The position numbers and the translations under genes are program-made. A stretch of DNA of 64,000 nt, taken from the NCBI GenBank assembly GCA_047967505.1, contig CM106538.1. One strand, given 5' to 3'. Below, one piece after another: positions 1 through 12,200 of this stretch. Under the pieces are notes generated by a model. The model saw only the letters and a program-made list of their open reading frames with translations, had not been told where the DNA came from and searched no databases. Source of the DNA: Dipteris shenzhenensis (lineage: Eukaryota > Polypodiophyta > Polypodiopsida > Gleicheniales). Within the stretch, counting starts at the first letter, position 1. Every line of letters starts with the position of its first letter.

Positions 1-2864
1 CAAAAGACCCTTTCTAGAGGTCATGGAGGTTGGCTCTTTCTTGTAATATGTGTCTCTTTGAAGAATGACAAAGAACTGAGTGTCTGGCAAAAGGGAAATT
101 GGAAAAAGTAGAATCACCAAAGACTCTACGATTACGACCTTTCCATAGAGTCCATAGTGCTAGTAACAATGCAGAAGAAAACTAACTCAAACTCCTATCT
201 GCGTGGGTGAATCCCAAAAAGCCAGAAATGCTTGCCAAAGGTAGCAGTAGAAAATCTAGTTCTCAAACACTATTGAACAAGACCCAAAAAGTCTCTATTG
301 TGTGGACAATTCCAAAGGAGATAAGGCACATATTCCTGTGGAGCCAAACATCGGTGACAAACAATAGGAGCAATGTGTCTGCATGCTAAAAGCTATCCTA
401 ACAGAAAGATCCCTAGCATCATGTACCACAAAAAGAGTTGTTGTCAAAGTGGAACTTTGGAACTCCAAAGATGTTGCAATCTCTTCCTCCACCACTTCAC
501 TAGGCGATTCATGCGCCAGAGTTGATTTGCCTTATTAGAAACCGAAGGTGGGGGCAAAAGAACCTTATACAGAGAAGATACAGTAGTATGAGATAATCTC
601 AAAGGACGGGCTGGATGAACCTGGGGAATGAAAAGTCCAATCTTCAAGCCTACCTTGAAGCTCAAGTGGAAGTACCAATAGAAAGGGCTGAAGCATGTGA
701 GCAATGGTTTCCCACAAAGGGTGATAATGAAATATTTTATGACGGCCAAAGGAAAAGATATGCTGGTACCATCATCATGAATTTGAAACTAATAAAGTAG
801 GAACATCTAGGTTCCTATAAAGCCAACAGAGGATCAAAGGCCTTCAACCAATGTATACTTTCAGCCCTTAAAGAATTGCCCATGCCATTCCAAGTGTGAA
901 AGGATTGCTGGAGACCAAAGGATAGCCTTTGATCTTGCCATCAATAGTGCCAAGTAAAAAATCCCATTGAGTGGGCTACCAATAACCAAAAGCAGAGGTA
1001 ATTTGCAAAAGTAAAGAGTGCATCATGGTAGCCCAAGGTTGATCACCTTGCAGAAATTGCAACATCATTTTGCCCTTATGAGCAAGGATATGCAGATGAA
1101 TGTTGAGAATATTTATACCCCCATGCATCTTTGGCGAGCAAAGACGTTGAACTGAAAGCAATCTCAAACTTTTTTTACCATGTTTGGAATGCCAAAAAGT
1201 TTCCATAATGGCTGACATAAAGCATGTAAGGTCTACCTTGTCAAACATGATCAAAGACAAGTAAAACTAAATATATGCCACCAAAATGGATTGGACTATT
1301 CTTAGGTGAGCGTATAATGGCCAAGGTGCCAGTTTTCAGTACTCCAATTTTTTCTTCATTTTTACAAGCGCTAAGTCAGTTTGTTGATGAATGAGTAATC
1401 GTTTAGCCCAAAGTATAACCAAGATGATGAAGTAACTAAGTAGGCAGAGCAATTTCCCCCAGACATAAAAGACAATGCCAATCTTTAGAATGCAATGACA
1501 AGAGCTTAGATTTCTGAAAATTCACATGTAGACCAGCAGCAACCATGCCGTATAATGATAGAGTATCCATAAGGGAAGAAAGGTCCCTCTTAGTATTCTT
1601 TGAGTAGAAAAAGAATCATTAGCATATGCCTGAGCAACCATAGTATGACTTTTAGGAATTTCCAATCCATGCAACATGTTTGTAGCCACAAGATGATCCA
1701 TGTATTGAAGCATTCTATGTGTGGCTATTGCATACAATAGTGCACTAAGTGAAAATCCCCGACAAACTGAACAATAAAGAGTCCAATTATCAAAAATATC
1801 CCTGGACAAAATACATGCAGCTTTACTGTCATTATACAACTAGTAAATAACAACAACATTTTCGTTGCAAACGCCAAATCTTTCATGTCTATGAAATGAA
1901 ATCCCATTGAACCATGTCAAAAGATTTGACAATATTAACCTACAGTAATAACACATCTTGCTCCGTGTAATTGGCATTTTCTATCCCAAATATAGGCATT
2001 TGCAATGTTATCAGTGATATGCCTGCAAGGAACAAACCCATATTGGGGAGGATGGAGACCATCATGTAAATATCCTTTGATGCGATCTACTAGACTTTTG
2101 GTTATGATCTTATAAATTATTGGCATAAGAGTGATAGGTCTCCAATCAGCCAATTATTCACATATTTGCTTCTTTGGAAGAAGCTTGACAAGCCCTTTCT
2201 TCCATGAATCCGGCATTTGTTGGTTTTGCCAAGCACAATTGACCATTTGCAACAAAGTAGTCTTGAGGATATCCCAAAATGCAAGAAAAAATCCAATAGT
2301 GAGACCATCCCCCATTCTGGAGACTTCCGTCTGCCACATGATTTAATTACATCAAATAGCTCCCTTTTAGTAAAAGGTTCCTCCTACTCCAAGGCCTCTG
2401 CAAGAGAAACAATGAGAAAGACATGCTGTAAAAGCTATTTCCATGTAGACAAAACTTCCTGTGAAGGGAGATCCACATGCCCAGACTATCGAGCAAAGTG
2501 AGTGACACTGACATTAGCAAAGTTGTGATCAAGAGAAAGTCCAACAATCATTGGGCATAAGCACTCAGTAAATACTTGTAGATTGCCTCTTGTAATGCAA
2601 GCTTTTGAAGAAATCTTTTGAGGAACAACCTTTATCCAAAAAAGTCCTTTGTCTTGCTCTTGTCTCCCATTTAGAAAGTTTCCTATGATCATTACATTGT
2701 AGACAATTTTTTGCCTGGAATAAAGACATGTTTTCATCCAAAGACAAAGGCCGATAATGACTAATGTTTGGCAAGTGTTTTTGGCCTTAGCAACAGCGTC
2801 CCTCAATGTCTTCATGTAGTTAGTGTTAAGGTTTTTCCCTAATGCTCTATCTAGATGGTGCAAT
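1..2864 (-). mobile_element. LINE (L1-type) ORF2 relic, decayed
   Basis: This is the reverse-transcriptase half of a non-LTR retrotransposon, read on the minus strand across several frames. About 2150-1935 encodes the RT block ADWRPITLMPIIYKII, followed by QYGFVPCRHITDN. About 2340-2160 holds the segment just upstream, with MPDSWKKGLVKLLPK. About 1790-1600 holds the degenerate RQG-type motif (CRGFSLSALLYAIATH) and AYANDSF in place of the catalytic Y/FADD. About 1260-980 and 440-100 carry the C-terminal tail (WTLWKGRNRRVF). Frameshifts and stops interrupt every domain, so it is dead. The upstream endonuclease is not recognisable, and the 3' end probably lies just beyond the left edge. Confidence 0.85.
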
Positions 2865-2934
2865 TAACATCATGTAGTTAGGGTTAGTGTTAAGGTTTTC
2901 CCTTAATGCTCTATCTAGATGTTGCAATTTACAT
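2813..2934. repeat. Imperfect tandem duplication, about 58-64 bp unit
   Basis: Two adjacent copies share the core GTTAAGG-TTTTCCC-TAATGCTCTATCTAGATG-TGCAATT and run about 2813-2871 and 2871-2934. The second copy has a 6-bp TTAGGG-like insertion. The reverse complement resembles 6660-6735, in the flank and start of the copia LTR there, so all three are probably pieces of one dispersed repeat family. Confidence 0.7.
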
Positions 2935-3192
2935 CATCCTTAATGCACCCTTTTAAATTGCATCGGGTGAGTAGGGGGTGCATGTACAAGACTTTTTGTG
3001 GATTTAATTGGTGCATATGATAGCATCCAAAACTAAAAGGAAAACTAAAAAGAATCAGAGTAGTATGTGCATGTGTGAGCACAGTGATACGTAATGGAAG
3101 CTTGTACAATGAGTACAACTTATGTGATCGTGTACATAGATGTGCATTTCCCCCTCTTAAGTTGTATGTCATACTTCACCTTTGGGAACAAA

Positions 3193-3262
3193 GCACAAAA
3201 AATAAGCTGAAGGGAAATCCAAAAAATAAGCTGAAGGGAAATCCAAAAAATAAGAATTGGCT
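3193..3262. repeat. 24-bp tandem repeat, nearly 3 copies
   Basis: The unit AAAAAATAAGCTGAAGGGAA plus ATCC repeats almost perfectly, and the third copy diverges after AAAAAATAAG. It is A-rich and no gene is associated with it. Confidence 0.8.
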
Positions 3263-3399
3263 TGACCTTTCCTTTCTTGGATGGATTGTGTCATGAGTTC
3301 CTCACCAAGTAAAATTGATTCTATTTCTTTAGGTGAGGAAACTTATCTTTGTCTGGAAACTTGTCTAAACTAGATTTTCATATCCTTCACCAAGTCCAT

Positions 3400-3877
3400 T
3401 AAGGATGACTTGGACTACCTCTACTAACATCATAGCCTCTTCTACGATGGATGCAAGTTGATTGTTGATGTCCTTAACTATAAGTACATAGGCATGACCA
3501 AATTCATTGCTATTATGAAAACTCTAATTAATCTGGTTTTTAAGTGTCAAAGTCCTAGAAGGGTTCTACAAAGTGGAAAACATATCCCATGCTGCCTTGG
3601 CTATTTTAACCATGTTCAATTGTCCAATAATGACATCCTGAATATTTTGCTTGATCAATTGGTAAGCATACTTGTTTTTCTTATCCCTTTTTCTTGTGCT
3701 CAAGCAAAGTTAGGATGCACGATGGGTTGCTAGATGGTCTAGGAGTAGACCCATGTCTACATGTTCCCATTTGTCTTTTAGAACCAGTATTGCCTTCATC
3801 TGATACTTCCAAGTACCATAGTTGGAGTTGTCTACCTTAGCAGATGCCGCGAGATTGAGCTTGCTAGATGTAGGCAT
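3400..3877 (-). pseudogene. Ty1/copia gag (DUF4219/UBN2-type) N-terminal fragment
   Basis: An ATG at 3877 (minus) opens MPTSSKLNLAASAKVDNSNY followed by GTWKYQMKAILVLKDKWEHV. This is the typical N-terminus of plant copia Gag: a leading L-DG/DN-NYxTWK motif and then a helical UBN2 domain. A second stretch in another frame (about 3650-3570) reads QNIQDVIIGQLNMVKIAKAAWDMF, which is UBN2-like, with stops after it. No zinc knuckle or pol follows. The fragment is decayed, and neighbouring DNA shows no matching LTR. Confidence 0.75.
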
Positions 3878-4067
3878 GATACGAGATACTCAAAATACCT
3901 ATGAAAATGCTAATTTTGTAAACTACTATTTGTTGGTGAATATAGAAACTATAATCTAGCCCAAACTTGTTACAAGGCTTCATATGGCAAAAGATGTTGA
4001 GAATATCCTAAAATTCTTTGCAATGCTGCAAATGTGCACAATATGCCAAAATAGTGAATAAAGCTTT

Positions 4068-4230
4068 ACATAAATGCATTTGTAGCACAATAAAGGCATG
4101 TATAGTATAATGAAGGCATGTGCAGTACAATAAGGCTTTACAATACAGGCATGTGTAGTACAAAGAAGGCATGTGTAGTACAATAAGGCATGTGTTGTAG
4201 AATGAAGGCATGAGTAGTACAAGATGAACA
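4068..4230. repeat. Degenerate minisatellite, about 21-23 bp unit
   Basis: Seven or so diverged copies of a unit close to AAGGCATGTGTAGTACAATA lie head to tail, with indels between copies. The minus-strand ORFs here merely translate this repeat as Cys/Thr/His-rich peptides. Confidence 0.7.
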
Positions 4231-6640
4231 AGCTGCAATGTGCCCCTAGATACTATGCCAACATTTCTATCTACCATGAAGTGTGGTCACTATTTTGTAG
4301 ATGATTGGGTTTTAAGACATGTGACGATCATATAATTGCAAGTGAGTGAAATGGCTGACACTGATAGGAACTAGTCGCAAGTGAGTTAGGGCAAGGGCTC
4401 ACTTGGCTTTTTGGAGTTGATCTCCTCTAGAGATATGCTAGTCTAAGCTACCCTTTTCAACATTATTGTATTTGAGTTGGCTTAACAACCAACTTGAGTA
4501 CCCAAGTAAGCAAACTCAGGAATCGGCTGTACAACTGGTGAGACCAAGTAGCAAGTCTTCGAGCATCATGGGTGGGCAGAAGGAAACCAACATCGGTAGG
4601 CCAATCAAAGTAAACCGTTCACAATAATTTTAAGAAAATTTTAGAAAGTTGATTGGCTATACCAACCAAGTCTAAATGATAGTTCTATTAATTGATGTAG
4701 AAGAGGTTCTGACAAGTTATCTAACTCTATTGAATATATAGGAATATTATGGTTCTATTGAGTGTAGACCTTGTTGAGCCATCGTTGCTATGTAGAGATA
4801 GGTTTGTGCCTCAAACCATGGCAAGTATGTGAGGATTGCACCAACATCAAGTTACACAAGCACATCCTTATAGCTATGGCTATTTGTAACAAGCCCTATG
4901 CCCCTTTCTTCTATTATAATACAAGTGGTTGGCTTTCACTTCATTGCTCTCTCTCATGCTTGCATTGATCGTCCATCTCCATGTGGTTTTGTCTACACTT
5001 GCACAACCACACTTAGTGTTTATAGTTTGATGCTCATTTCTTTGCAACCAAGCAACGATTAGGATGATGTATGCTAAGCAACCCATGGAGTGCAAGAGAG
5101 GGCATGGCATCTTCACAAACCAAGCCCCCTAGCAAGCACTAAGCACACACTGAGAACCGACTTCACGAGTCAACCAAGGGGTGAGAGGAAAAGACTTTTA
5201 ATATTTGGCAATCCTACTAGGGAATAGCTACAAGCCCTAGTGGAAAAAGTGAGTGGATTGAGTAGGTTTATAGGTTTTAAGTTCATAGATACTGAGACCA
5301 GCAATTCATGCTACCAAGCAATGAGTGTTGCATGGTTTAGCATTTTATTACAAAAGAGTGACTTGAGTGTCTGAAGATGACTTGTATCTCTTTAAGATAT
5401 ATGTGACAACAAACATCTAGATGGAGGATTGTTTTTAGGCATCTTGTAGAGTACTTCGAGCCTTGGTCAATGTCTAACACACACTCACAAATATGCAACG
5501 ATACGTAGCAAAACACCTACATCAAGGTGGAAGGACTTGGCACAATCTGGCCAATTTGGGGGCTAGAATGGTTTTAAGGATGGAAGTCCAATAATAGAGA
5601 GCAGGAGTAGCTAAGGATGGATGACCAATGATAGACAGTGGGAGTAGCTAATAGCCCTCAGTAAATGAAGAGGACAAGGATTGAGAAGACTAGGCCATGC
5701 ACATGGGGAGATGGCATGTGACTACTAGGTCATGGCTAGGAGTGAATTGGTCCTTGAATTGCACCCAAGACATCCTGAGGAGCTAGCTATGGAAGGGTTT
5801 GTAAGGTGGTGGCATAAAGATTCCAAGCATTTGTCCACAGATGCATGGATCTGCCTATTCATAGAGTCACGATCATAGCCTTTGACATATTGTGCTTGCA
5901 TCAAATCTAGAGGCAAGGTGTGCCTTAGATCAAGAATAAAGACAAGAAAGACCTGCATGAGTACGAAACCCGTGTAGCCATGAGTGATCGCCTAGGTTCT
6001 TACTGGTCCTCAAGTCTTGAATCATGATAAAGTTTCAATCTTGAGTGGTACATGCAATAGGATCCAAGACATGCAAAGTCAAGGTGAGCTTATGATAGTC
6101 AAACGTGTTTGATAAGTGGAGATTAGTGATGCCAAGTTGCCACAAGCACCTGCTCAAAGACATGGTGGTAGACCCAAGGCAAGTAATAGTCACAGCACCC
6201 AGGCATGTCTACACTAATGATTGCTGACATGGAGCAAGCAAAACTTAGAGCATCGGCATGACGGGTGTCAGTACGTAGGAGATAAAGTTCAAAGCTTAGA
6301 CCGAGTCAAGTTGCAATGGCCTAGACCAAGGAGTCCCAAGGTAGTCACCATCAATGCATAGGTCATTAAGGTGAAGTTCAAGGACTTCAAGGGAACTAAG
6401 GATGAAGATCCGTACAATCATTCTCACAGGTTTGCCATACCCATGCAGCTATGAACAAGGAGGAGCACATGAATTAGTTTTTGTGTACCCTAGTCAAGAA
6501 GCTCAAAGGTAGTTCAACTAATTTCTGATTGGGTACTTTACAAATTGGCAACACATGACCGAGAGATTTCTTAGAGGGTTTAGACACAATTAATAAGGAA
6601 GATGCTTGAATCAAGTTAAGATACTTGAAGTAGAAGAAGA
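4231..6640. other. Repeat-derived DNA without a recognisable gene
   Basis: No intact ORF or RNA gene is seen. About 5571-5650 holds two diverged copies of a roughly 43-bp unit (AAGGATGGA...CCAATRATAGA...GGGAGTAGCT). About 6370-6640 (plus) reads, across stops, like a decayed retroelement Gag: FKGTKDEDPYNHSHRFAIPM and later SDWVLYKLATHDREIS. That resemblance is weak, and no pol domain is attached. Confidence 0.4.
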
Positions 6641-6793
6641 ACAAATCTATTCAATGATAAGGATGGTGTAAATTGTACTATTTAGACAAGGTGTTAGGGG
6701 AAAACCCTAAACCTAACCCTAACCCTAAGGGGTTCTCATGTATATATTCATGATTACGTTCAATACAACATAGTGTACATGTAGCTATATTGT

Positions 6794-6794
<1 letters not shown>

Positions 6795-6841
<47 letters not shown>
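6795..6841. repeat. (CT)n microsatellite within LTR
   Basis: An uninterrupted CT dinucleotide run of about 23 units lies inside the copia LTR, between its TATA-like box and the primer site. Confidence 0.95.
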
Positions 6842-6845
<4 letters not shown>

Positions 6846-6855
6846 CAGTTTATCA

Positions 6856-6867
6856 TGGTATCAGAGC
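6856..6867 (+). promoter_or_regulatory. Copia primer binding site (initiator Met-tRNA)
   Basis: TGGTATCAGAGC is the standard plant Ty1/copia minus-strand primer site, complementary to the 3' end of initiator methionyl-tRNA. It sits immediately after the LTR end. Confidence 0.9.
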
Positions 6868-7149
6868 CGATGCTACTCACACTCCATTGTGAGTGATAAG
6901 CCCTTGCTTGTGTCAATCTCTTGTGAGATTTTTTAGGTTCATTTCTTGTATGAGAGATTTTTTTGCAAGAGAGAGTCAAAGACCTTGTTTTATCAAGTCT
7001 ACAAGCCCTCCTTCGTGAGGCATCTTCAGCTCTTCTTGTAGAGCCCCTTCTCCTCTTCAATTTGCTTAAGAAATATTATCATTTTGAGCTATCGAGATAG
7101 AAATTTGGTCATTTTCATGTTGAGGTCCTTTCTATGAGAATCATAGAAT

Positions 7150-7430
7150 GTGTTCTCTCTTTTTTGAAAGAGTTGACAAAATATGAAGACGGGAGAGGAG
7201 AAGAGTGGAGATGAGGAGAGAGGGAACAGCTAGAGAGCACACCACAAATGACTAACTATACACTAGATTTAGTTGAAAATGTAGAATATATACAAACCCA
7301 TTTAGGGTTAGGGTTAGGGCATCTAACTCTTTCCTTTATAGCACTCTATTGGGTTAGTGCTATGCACATATGATCACATGATGGTGCTATGCACACATGA
7401 TCACATGATGTTGAGCATGAACTCTCAACA
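7150..7430 (-). mobile_element. 3' LTR of minus-strand copia element
   Basis: On the minus strand a purine-rich CTTAAGGGCAGG (polypurine tract) ends at 7431, and the LTR begins TGTTGAGAGTTCATG at 7430. Inside are two 27-bp tandem copies (7357-7383 and 7384-7410, GTGCTATGCAC-TATGATCACATGATG on plus). CCCTAACCCTAACCCTAAA then lies just upstream of a TATATATTC box, and a CT-rich tail follows. The CCCTAA-TATATATTC-CTCTCT layout matches the plus-strand LTR at 6692-6855, so the two LTRs are related and face each other. The distal LTR border is not defined. Confidence 0.65.
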
Positions 7431-7539
7431 CCTGCCCTTAAGATCAACATCATGAAGTAGGCCTTTCCTCAAGATGATGATTATGGGGAATCGAAGAAGG
7501 ACTGAACATTACATTCCATCACACCCCTTTAATGGGAAT

Positions 7540-9070
7540 GTCCTTCCTCTGCTTCAAACGAAGAGCTAGTCGATGTTTCTCGAAAACTCTTTACCGAGGG
7601 TTTTGGTAAAGATGTCTGCAACATTCTCTTTGCTATCACAATGCTGCAGTGTGATGTCACCAAGTAACACTGTTTCTCTGATGAAGTGCTTTTTGACATC
7701 AATGTCCTTTGTCCTAGAGTGATATACTGGATTCTTGGCCAATGCTTGAGCTGATTGATTATCATAGTATATTGTTGTTGGCTTTGACTCATCAAAGTAA
7801 TCTGTTTCTGACAATAGTCTTCTGAGCCATATAGCCTCACATGCACCTGTAGTGAGTGCTCTATATTTAGCTTTAGTTGAAGACAAAGAAACACTTGGTT
7901 GTTTGTTTGACAACCATGATATAGCACCTTGACCAAGGAAAAATGCATATCCCTGTGTTGATCTCCTGGTCTCATGATCTCTGGCATAGTCATTGTCACA
8001 GTATCCCATGCAACCGTGGATGACTTCCTCTGTATTCTATCCCAAACTGTCTTGTACCTCTGATGTATCTCAAGACTCTTTTGGCTATAGTCCAATGAGA
8101 CTGTTTTGGATTTGCCATAAGTTGTGCTAGTGAGCTTACTGCATAATAAATATCTGTCGTGTGATAGTCAGATATAGAGCTGCTTGTAGTGCCTGTCATT
8201 GACTGTAGGCTTTTCTTAATCTTTAGTAAGTTTCAAACTCTTTTCCATGGGAGTGGCTGTAATCTTGCAATCTGCCATATGAAACTTCTCCAGGAGACTA
8301 TCAACATATTTGGGCTGACTCATAAATCTGCTATCTAAATCTCTCCAGAATTCAATTCCAAGACAATAGTGCATAAATCCAAGATCTTTCATGTCGAACT
8401 CTGCAGATAAGTCTTGTTTTGATTTTCTGGTGAAGCTATCCTTGTTTCTTGTCACAATCAGATCATCTACGTATAAAAGTGCAATAGTAATGTCTTCCCC
8501 TTGAACTTTGTAGTAGAGAGTATGATCTGCATCGGGCTTCATGTAACCCAGATTAGCAAAATACTTGTTGATTCTGCTGTACCAACTTCTCGGTGGTTGC
8601 TTTAAGCCGTAGAGACTTTTCTTGAGATGGCAAACCTTGTTCTCCTTTCCTAGTTCAATATAGGTTGTTGCATGTAGACTTCCTCGTCTAGATAACAATT
8701 GAGAAATGCATTCTTGACATCGAGCTGATACACATTCCATCTGCTGAGTGTTGGAAGTGATATCAAGAACCGTATGGAATCCATCTTAGCTACTGGAGCA
8801 TAAGTCTCATCATAATCCTAACTATATTGCTGTGCAAATCCTTCTGCAACTAGTCTGGCTTTATATCTTTGAATACTTTCATTTGGATTGTACTTCACTT
8901 TGTATACCCATTTGTTTGCTATGGCCTTTTTTCCTGGTGGAAGGTCGCATAATTCCCAAGTATTATTCTTATAAAAAGGATCCATTTCTTCATTCATAGC
9001 AGTTTTTGGTAGTTTCAACCTGAATTTCTTTGCCTTTCTGAGCATATGCCAATTTGGCTGGTGGTCTGCT
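7540..9070 (-). pseudogene. Copia pol: reverse transcriptase and RNase H
   Basis: From 9070 downward the minus strand encodes the RVT_2 reverse transcriptase of a copia element. It begins NNTWELCDLPPGKKAIANKW with KARLVAEGFAQQYS, followed in the next frame by the GLKQPPRSWYSRI block and the catalytic YVDD motif (LLYVDDLIV, about 8485-8455). The C-terminal RT part is at 8199-7996. RNase H follows at 8009-7566 ([47 protein letters not shown]). Frameshifts at about 8750, 8210 and 8000 break it. It is continuous with the integrase at 9.3-9.97 kb, so the order is standard PR-IN-RT-RH. Confidence 0.92.
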
Positions 9071-9299
9071 TTCCCTAGTAGAATGTCTGAGCTACTGTGG
9101 CTCTACTTGGGTGTTGCTGGCAATTCTTGCTCTTCTTCATCAACCTTTCTGTAGATGACTATGAAGTCAATGCTTCCATCTCCTGTGTATTTGAGGTTTT
9201 CCATTCTAATTCCTCATCAAAGATTACATCTCTGGAGATAATGACTTTACGGTTGATGGGATCATACAACTTGTATGCTTTGCTTTCTTCACTGTAGCC

Positions 9300-10480
9300 A
9301 ACCATGATGCATTTGCGTGACTTCATATCCAATTCCTATGATGATCATCATGTATGTGGGCATATGTTATGCAACCAAATATGCGAAGATGCCCAATGTG
9401 TGGCTTATGTCCAGTAAATGCTTCATAAGGAGTCATACCCTATATCGGTTCGGTAGGAAGCCGATTAAGCAAATAGTTTGCAATAGCTATTGCTTCTGCC
9501 CAATACTGATTTGAAAGATGCTTCTCACTAAGCATTGCTCTAGAACTGTCTGCTAAAGTACCATTCTTCCTTTTAGCTCTTGCATTCTGCTAAGGAGTAT
9601 CTGCACATGTGAATTGTCTTCGAATGCCGTGACTTCTACAAAAGTTCATGAATGCTGAAGACATGTATTCACCTCCTCTATTTGATCTCATGACTTTGAT
9701 CTTTCTACCTGTCTAGTTTCCTACCATGGCTTTGAATTCTTGAAATCTAGAAAACACTTCAAATTTCTCTTTCAGAAAGTAGACCCAACAATATTTGCTA
9801 TAGTCGTCGATGAAAGTCAAGTAGTAAGTGAACCATTGATGCTGTGGGTCTGGGCATAACCCCATACATCTGTGTGTATCAAATCAAGAATACCTCGTGC
9901 ACGAGAGGTACTTCTACCAAAGTTGGTTCGCTTTTGTTTGTTGAAACATGCTTCACAAACATTTCCAAGAAGCTATAGCTTAGGAATCCCAATTGCCATA
10001 TTCTGATTCCTGAGATCTAACTAGTACTTGAAGTTGACATGACCATATCTCTTGTGCCATTTTGTAGATAGTGGCATCTGTTGCGGTTGAGCAAACATGG
10101 CATGCTGATCTGGTATTGTAGCTAGCATTCTGTATACGCGTCCTCCCTTGAAACCTTTTGCTACTAGCTGACATCTTTTGGATTTATCTCTGATAGTGCA
10201 TTCATCTTCGTCAAAGATGACTCATTAGTTGTGTTCCATCATTTGACCTACTGACAAGAGGTTCTTACTGAGCTTCAAAACATAGAGCACATCTTTCACC
10301 AATCCTTTCATACCAGTGAAATTGTTCATAGGGATAACACCTATCCCTTGAACTGGATTCTAATGGTTTCATCTCTGTAAACCGTTCCTGATGATTTGTC
10401 ATGTGAGATGATGCACCACTATCGATGTACCAATGATCTTGATCTGCTTGGTCAACTTGATAGCTGAAATCCTCATTTGT
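9300..10480 (-). pseudogene. Copia protease, GAG-pre-integrase and integrase core
   Basis: At about 10445-10410 the minus strand reads DHWYIDSGASSHMTNH, the aspartic protease active site (DSGA). About 10150-9930 resembles the GAG-pre-integrase region (WHKRYGHVNF, then NVCEACFNKQKR). The integrase core runs about 9900-9310: [18 protein letters not shown] carries the first Asp, RSNRGGEYMSSAF is the second-Asp region, and SNQYWAEAIAIANYLLNR lies in the C-terminal core. Stops interrupt it. Gag is absent: homology stops at about 10480, where the LINE 3' fragment starts. Confidence 0.88.
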
Positions 10481-10487
10481 GAGCAGA

Positions 10488-11141
10488 GATTTTTTTACAC
10501 TTGGTCAAAATCTATCCCCGAGAAGATGTCTACGTTGCTCTGGCTTATCTTGCATAAAGTGGTGTGGACCAACTTAAGGGGGTTGAGGATTAGAAAAAGG
10601 GATGGCGAATGTAGACGATGTCCTAGGACCTAAGAAGATGTCTTTTATCTCTTCGTATCGTGTTTGTCTACTAGGAAAGCCTAGAAAATGGTTCACATGT
10701 AGCTAGGAGAGCCAATGAATTGGAAAGCCATACTGTTTAGGGATGCAGCAAAAGTTAAACACTCTCATTGGGCATTTGTTCATGCATACGCCTTGTGGTT
10801 TCTTTGGATTTCTAGAAATGACTATTAGTTCAACCTGAATGTTACTAATGCAGACCATCTTTTTGTTGATTGGGTAGCATGCCCGGATCTATGTCAGCGA
10901 TCTTGATCGGCTCTTCTCGAAGATACGTGATCATGAGCAGGAGTAGCTCATCTTTTAATGAAGAATGTCAGCTCAAAGGAACCATCTACTACAAGTCTGA
11001 GTTAGACTCAGAACTGTTACTTACCTTGTTGTCTAGACTCTGAAAAAGTCTTACTACTTTTAAGACTAATTTTGGACACGATTGTATATCTTTTGATCAA
11101 TAAATAATATAAACACTTTTTTCCCCAAAAAAAAAAAAAAA
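10488..11141 (+). mobile_element. 5'-truncated LINE 3' end with poly(A)
   Basis: The first frame reads FYTWSKSIPEKMSTLLWLIL and HKVVWTNLRGLRIRKRDGEC, the zinc-binding zf-RVT domain that ends plant LINE ORF2. A 3' UTR follows, with AATAAA at 11099-11104 and a pure A run at 11127-11141. It abuts the truncated 5' end of the minus-strand copia pol, so it may have inserted there. I could not identify target-site duplications. Confidence 0.75.
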
Positions 11142-12200
11142 CTAACAATGCAAGAACATGATCTATTTCTAATCATGAGGAATGTAGACTCGGAGGAGTT
11201 TTTATAGGAATCTTCTTCCATTATTCCTTAACAATTCTATCTCAAAACCAAAGGGTAGATGGATATCTCTACAAGTGAGGATGAAAAGATTTGTTTTTAG
11301 CTTGTTATCTATTTATGCTCTAACTAATAGTTCAAAGAAAGAGAGTCTTGGATTCCTGGAATACTTGTTTCACGATGTGGTTTTCTCTAGTGATTTCAAC
11401 ATGTTAGAATCATTTGAGGATGGATGGAATGTTATCAAAGGGGAAAAGTTAGAAACATGGGAAGATTTAAAGGAGAATTGCTAGCTCATTGATGTAGGAA
11501 TAGCAAGGGTTTTCACTTGATCCAATAGACAAAGAAGCGAGGCTTCACAAATTTTACATGTCAAGGCTTTGGATAATCAAGCTATTAAATTTAAAGCAAA
11601 TGCTTTCTCCTCCCTCTTCCTCAGAAATGTACAAATTGAAATTAGGAATGTTTGGAGTTTAGCCTTTTTAGAGGTAAGGCCTACTTTTAGAAGTTAATCA
11701 AAGGTTGTTTTTGGGAACTCAAATTCTCCTCAAGAGGATAAGAAGAGATGGATCTAAAATGAAGTGAAAAGGAGAGATGCTTTGAAAACCTAAGTTTTCA
11801 TTTAGAGTGAGTGTAGCACTAGAGTTGAAGCTGCCCAGACTTAATTGTTACAAGCCAAAATATATCTCAATGATATGAAATAGATTAAACTAAACTAAAT
11901 TCAAGATTTATTTGTGATACTGGTGGGTTGGAAAATTTGATGGGCCGACCAAGTAGACCTTAAAAGTTAATCAAAGAACTCCTCTCAAGAGGAGATCCCC
12001 TAGCTTACAAAGCTGGATGGCTCTATGGTCTCTTCTAATCAGAGAGAATATCAAGTTCATTACACCACATTTTGAAAACCTCTTAGCTATCTTAGTTGAC
12101 CCCTAAAAGGAGGTTCTTCTGGCTAGACACAATGCCACTAAACCAAAAATTTATAAAGACTCGACAAATTGCATCTAGAAAATCCCACTACTCTAAATGA
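11142..12200 (+). mobile_element. LINE endonuclease (EEP) and linker relic
   Basis: From about 11255 the plus strand reads WISLQVRMKRFVFSLLSIYA, then DVVFSSDFNMLESFEDGWNV and KLETWEDLKENC. This is the AP-endonuclease domain of L1-type LINEs, where GDFNM is the metal-binding motif (here SDFNM). Downstream (11520-12200) the inter-domain linker can be followed through many stops. It is clearly inactive. Confidence 0.65.

Larger units (their letters stand above)
6692..7150 (+). mobile_element. Copia 5' end: short LTR, PBS and leader only
   Basis: The putative LTR runs 6692-6855. It starts TGTTAG, contains CCCTAA-type repeats, a TATATATTC box at about 6740 and a long CT tract, and ends in ...TATCA. 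Directly after it is the canonical initiator-Met tRNA primer site, so the boundary is well defined. The untranslated leader continues to about 7150 with no gag ORF, then meets the opposite-facing LTR of the next element. This is a truncated 5' piece. The upstream LTR border rests only on the TG and family resemblance. Confidence 0.7.

Noticed and set aside
4008-4277. 89-aa Cys/His/Thr-rich ORF resembling a small cysteine-rich peptide
   Set aside because: It is the degenerate 21-23 bp minisatellite read on minus; no secretion signal or Cys spacing of a known family.
6703-6735. Telomere-like CCCTAA repeats as interstitial telomere
   Set aside because: Only a few imperfect units, and they lie within a copia LTR next to its TATA box.
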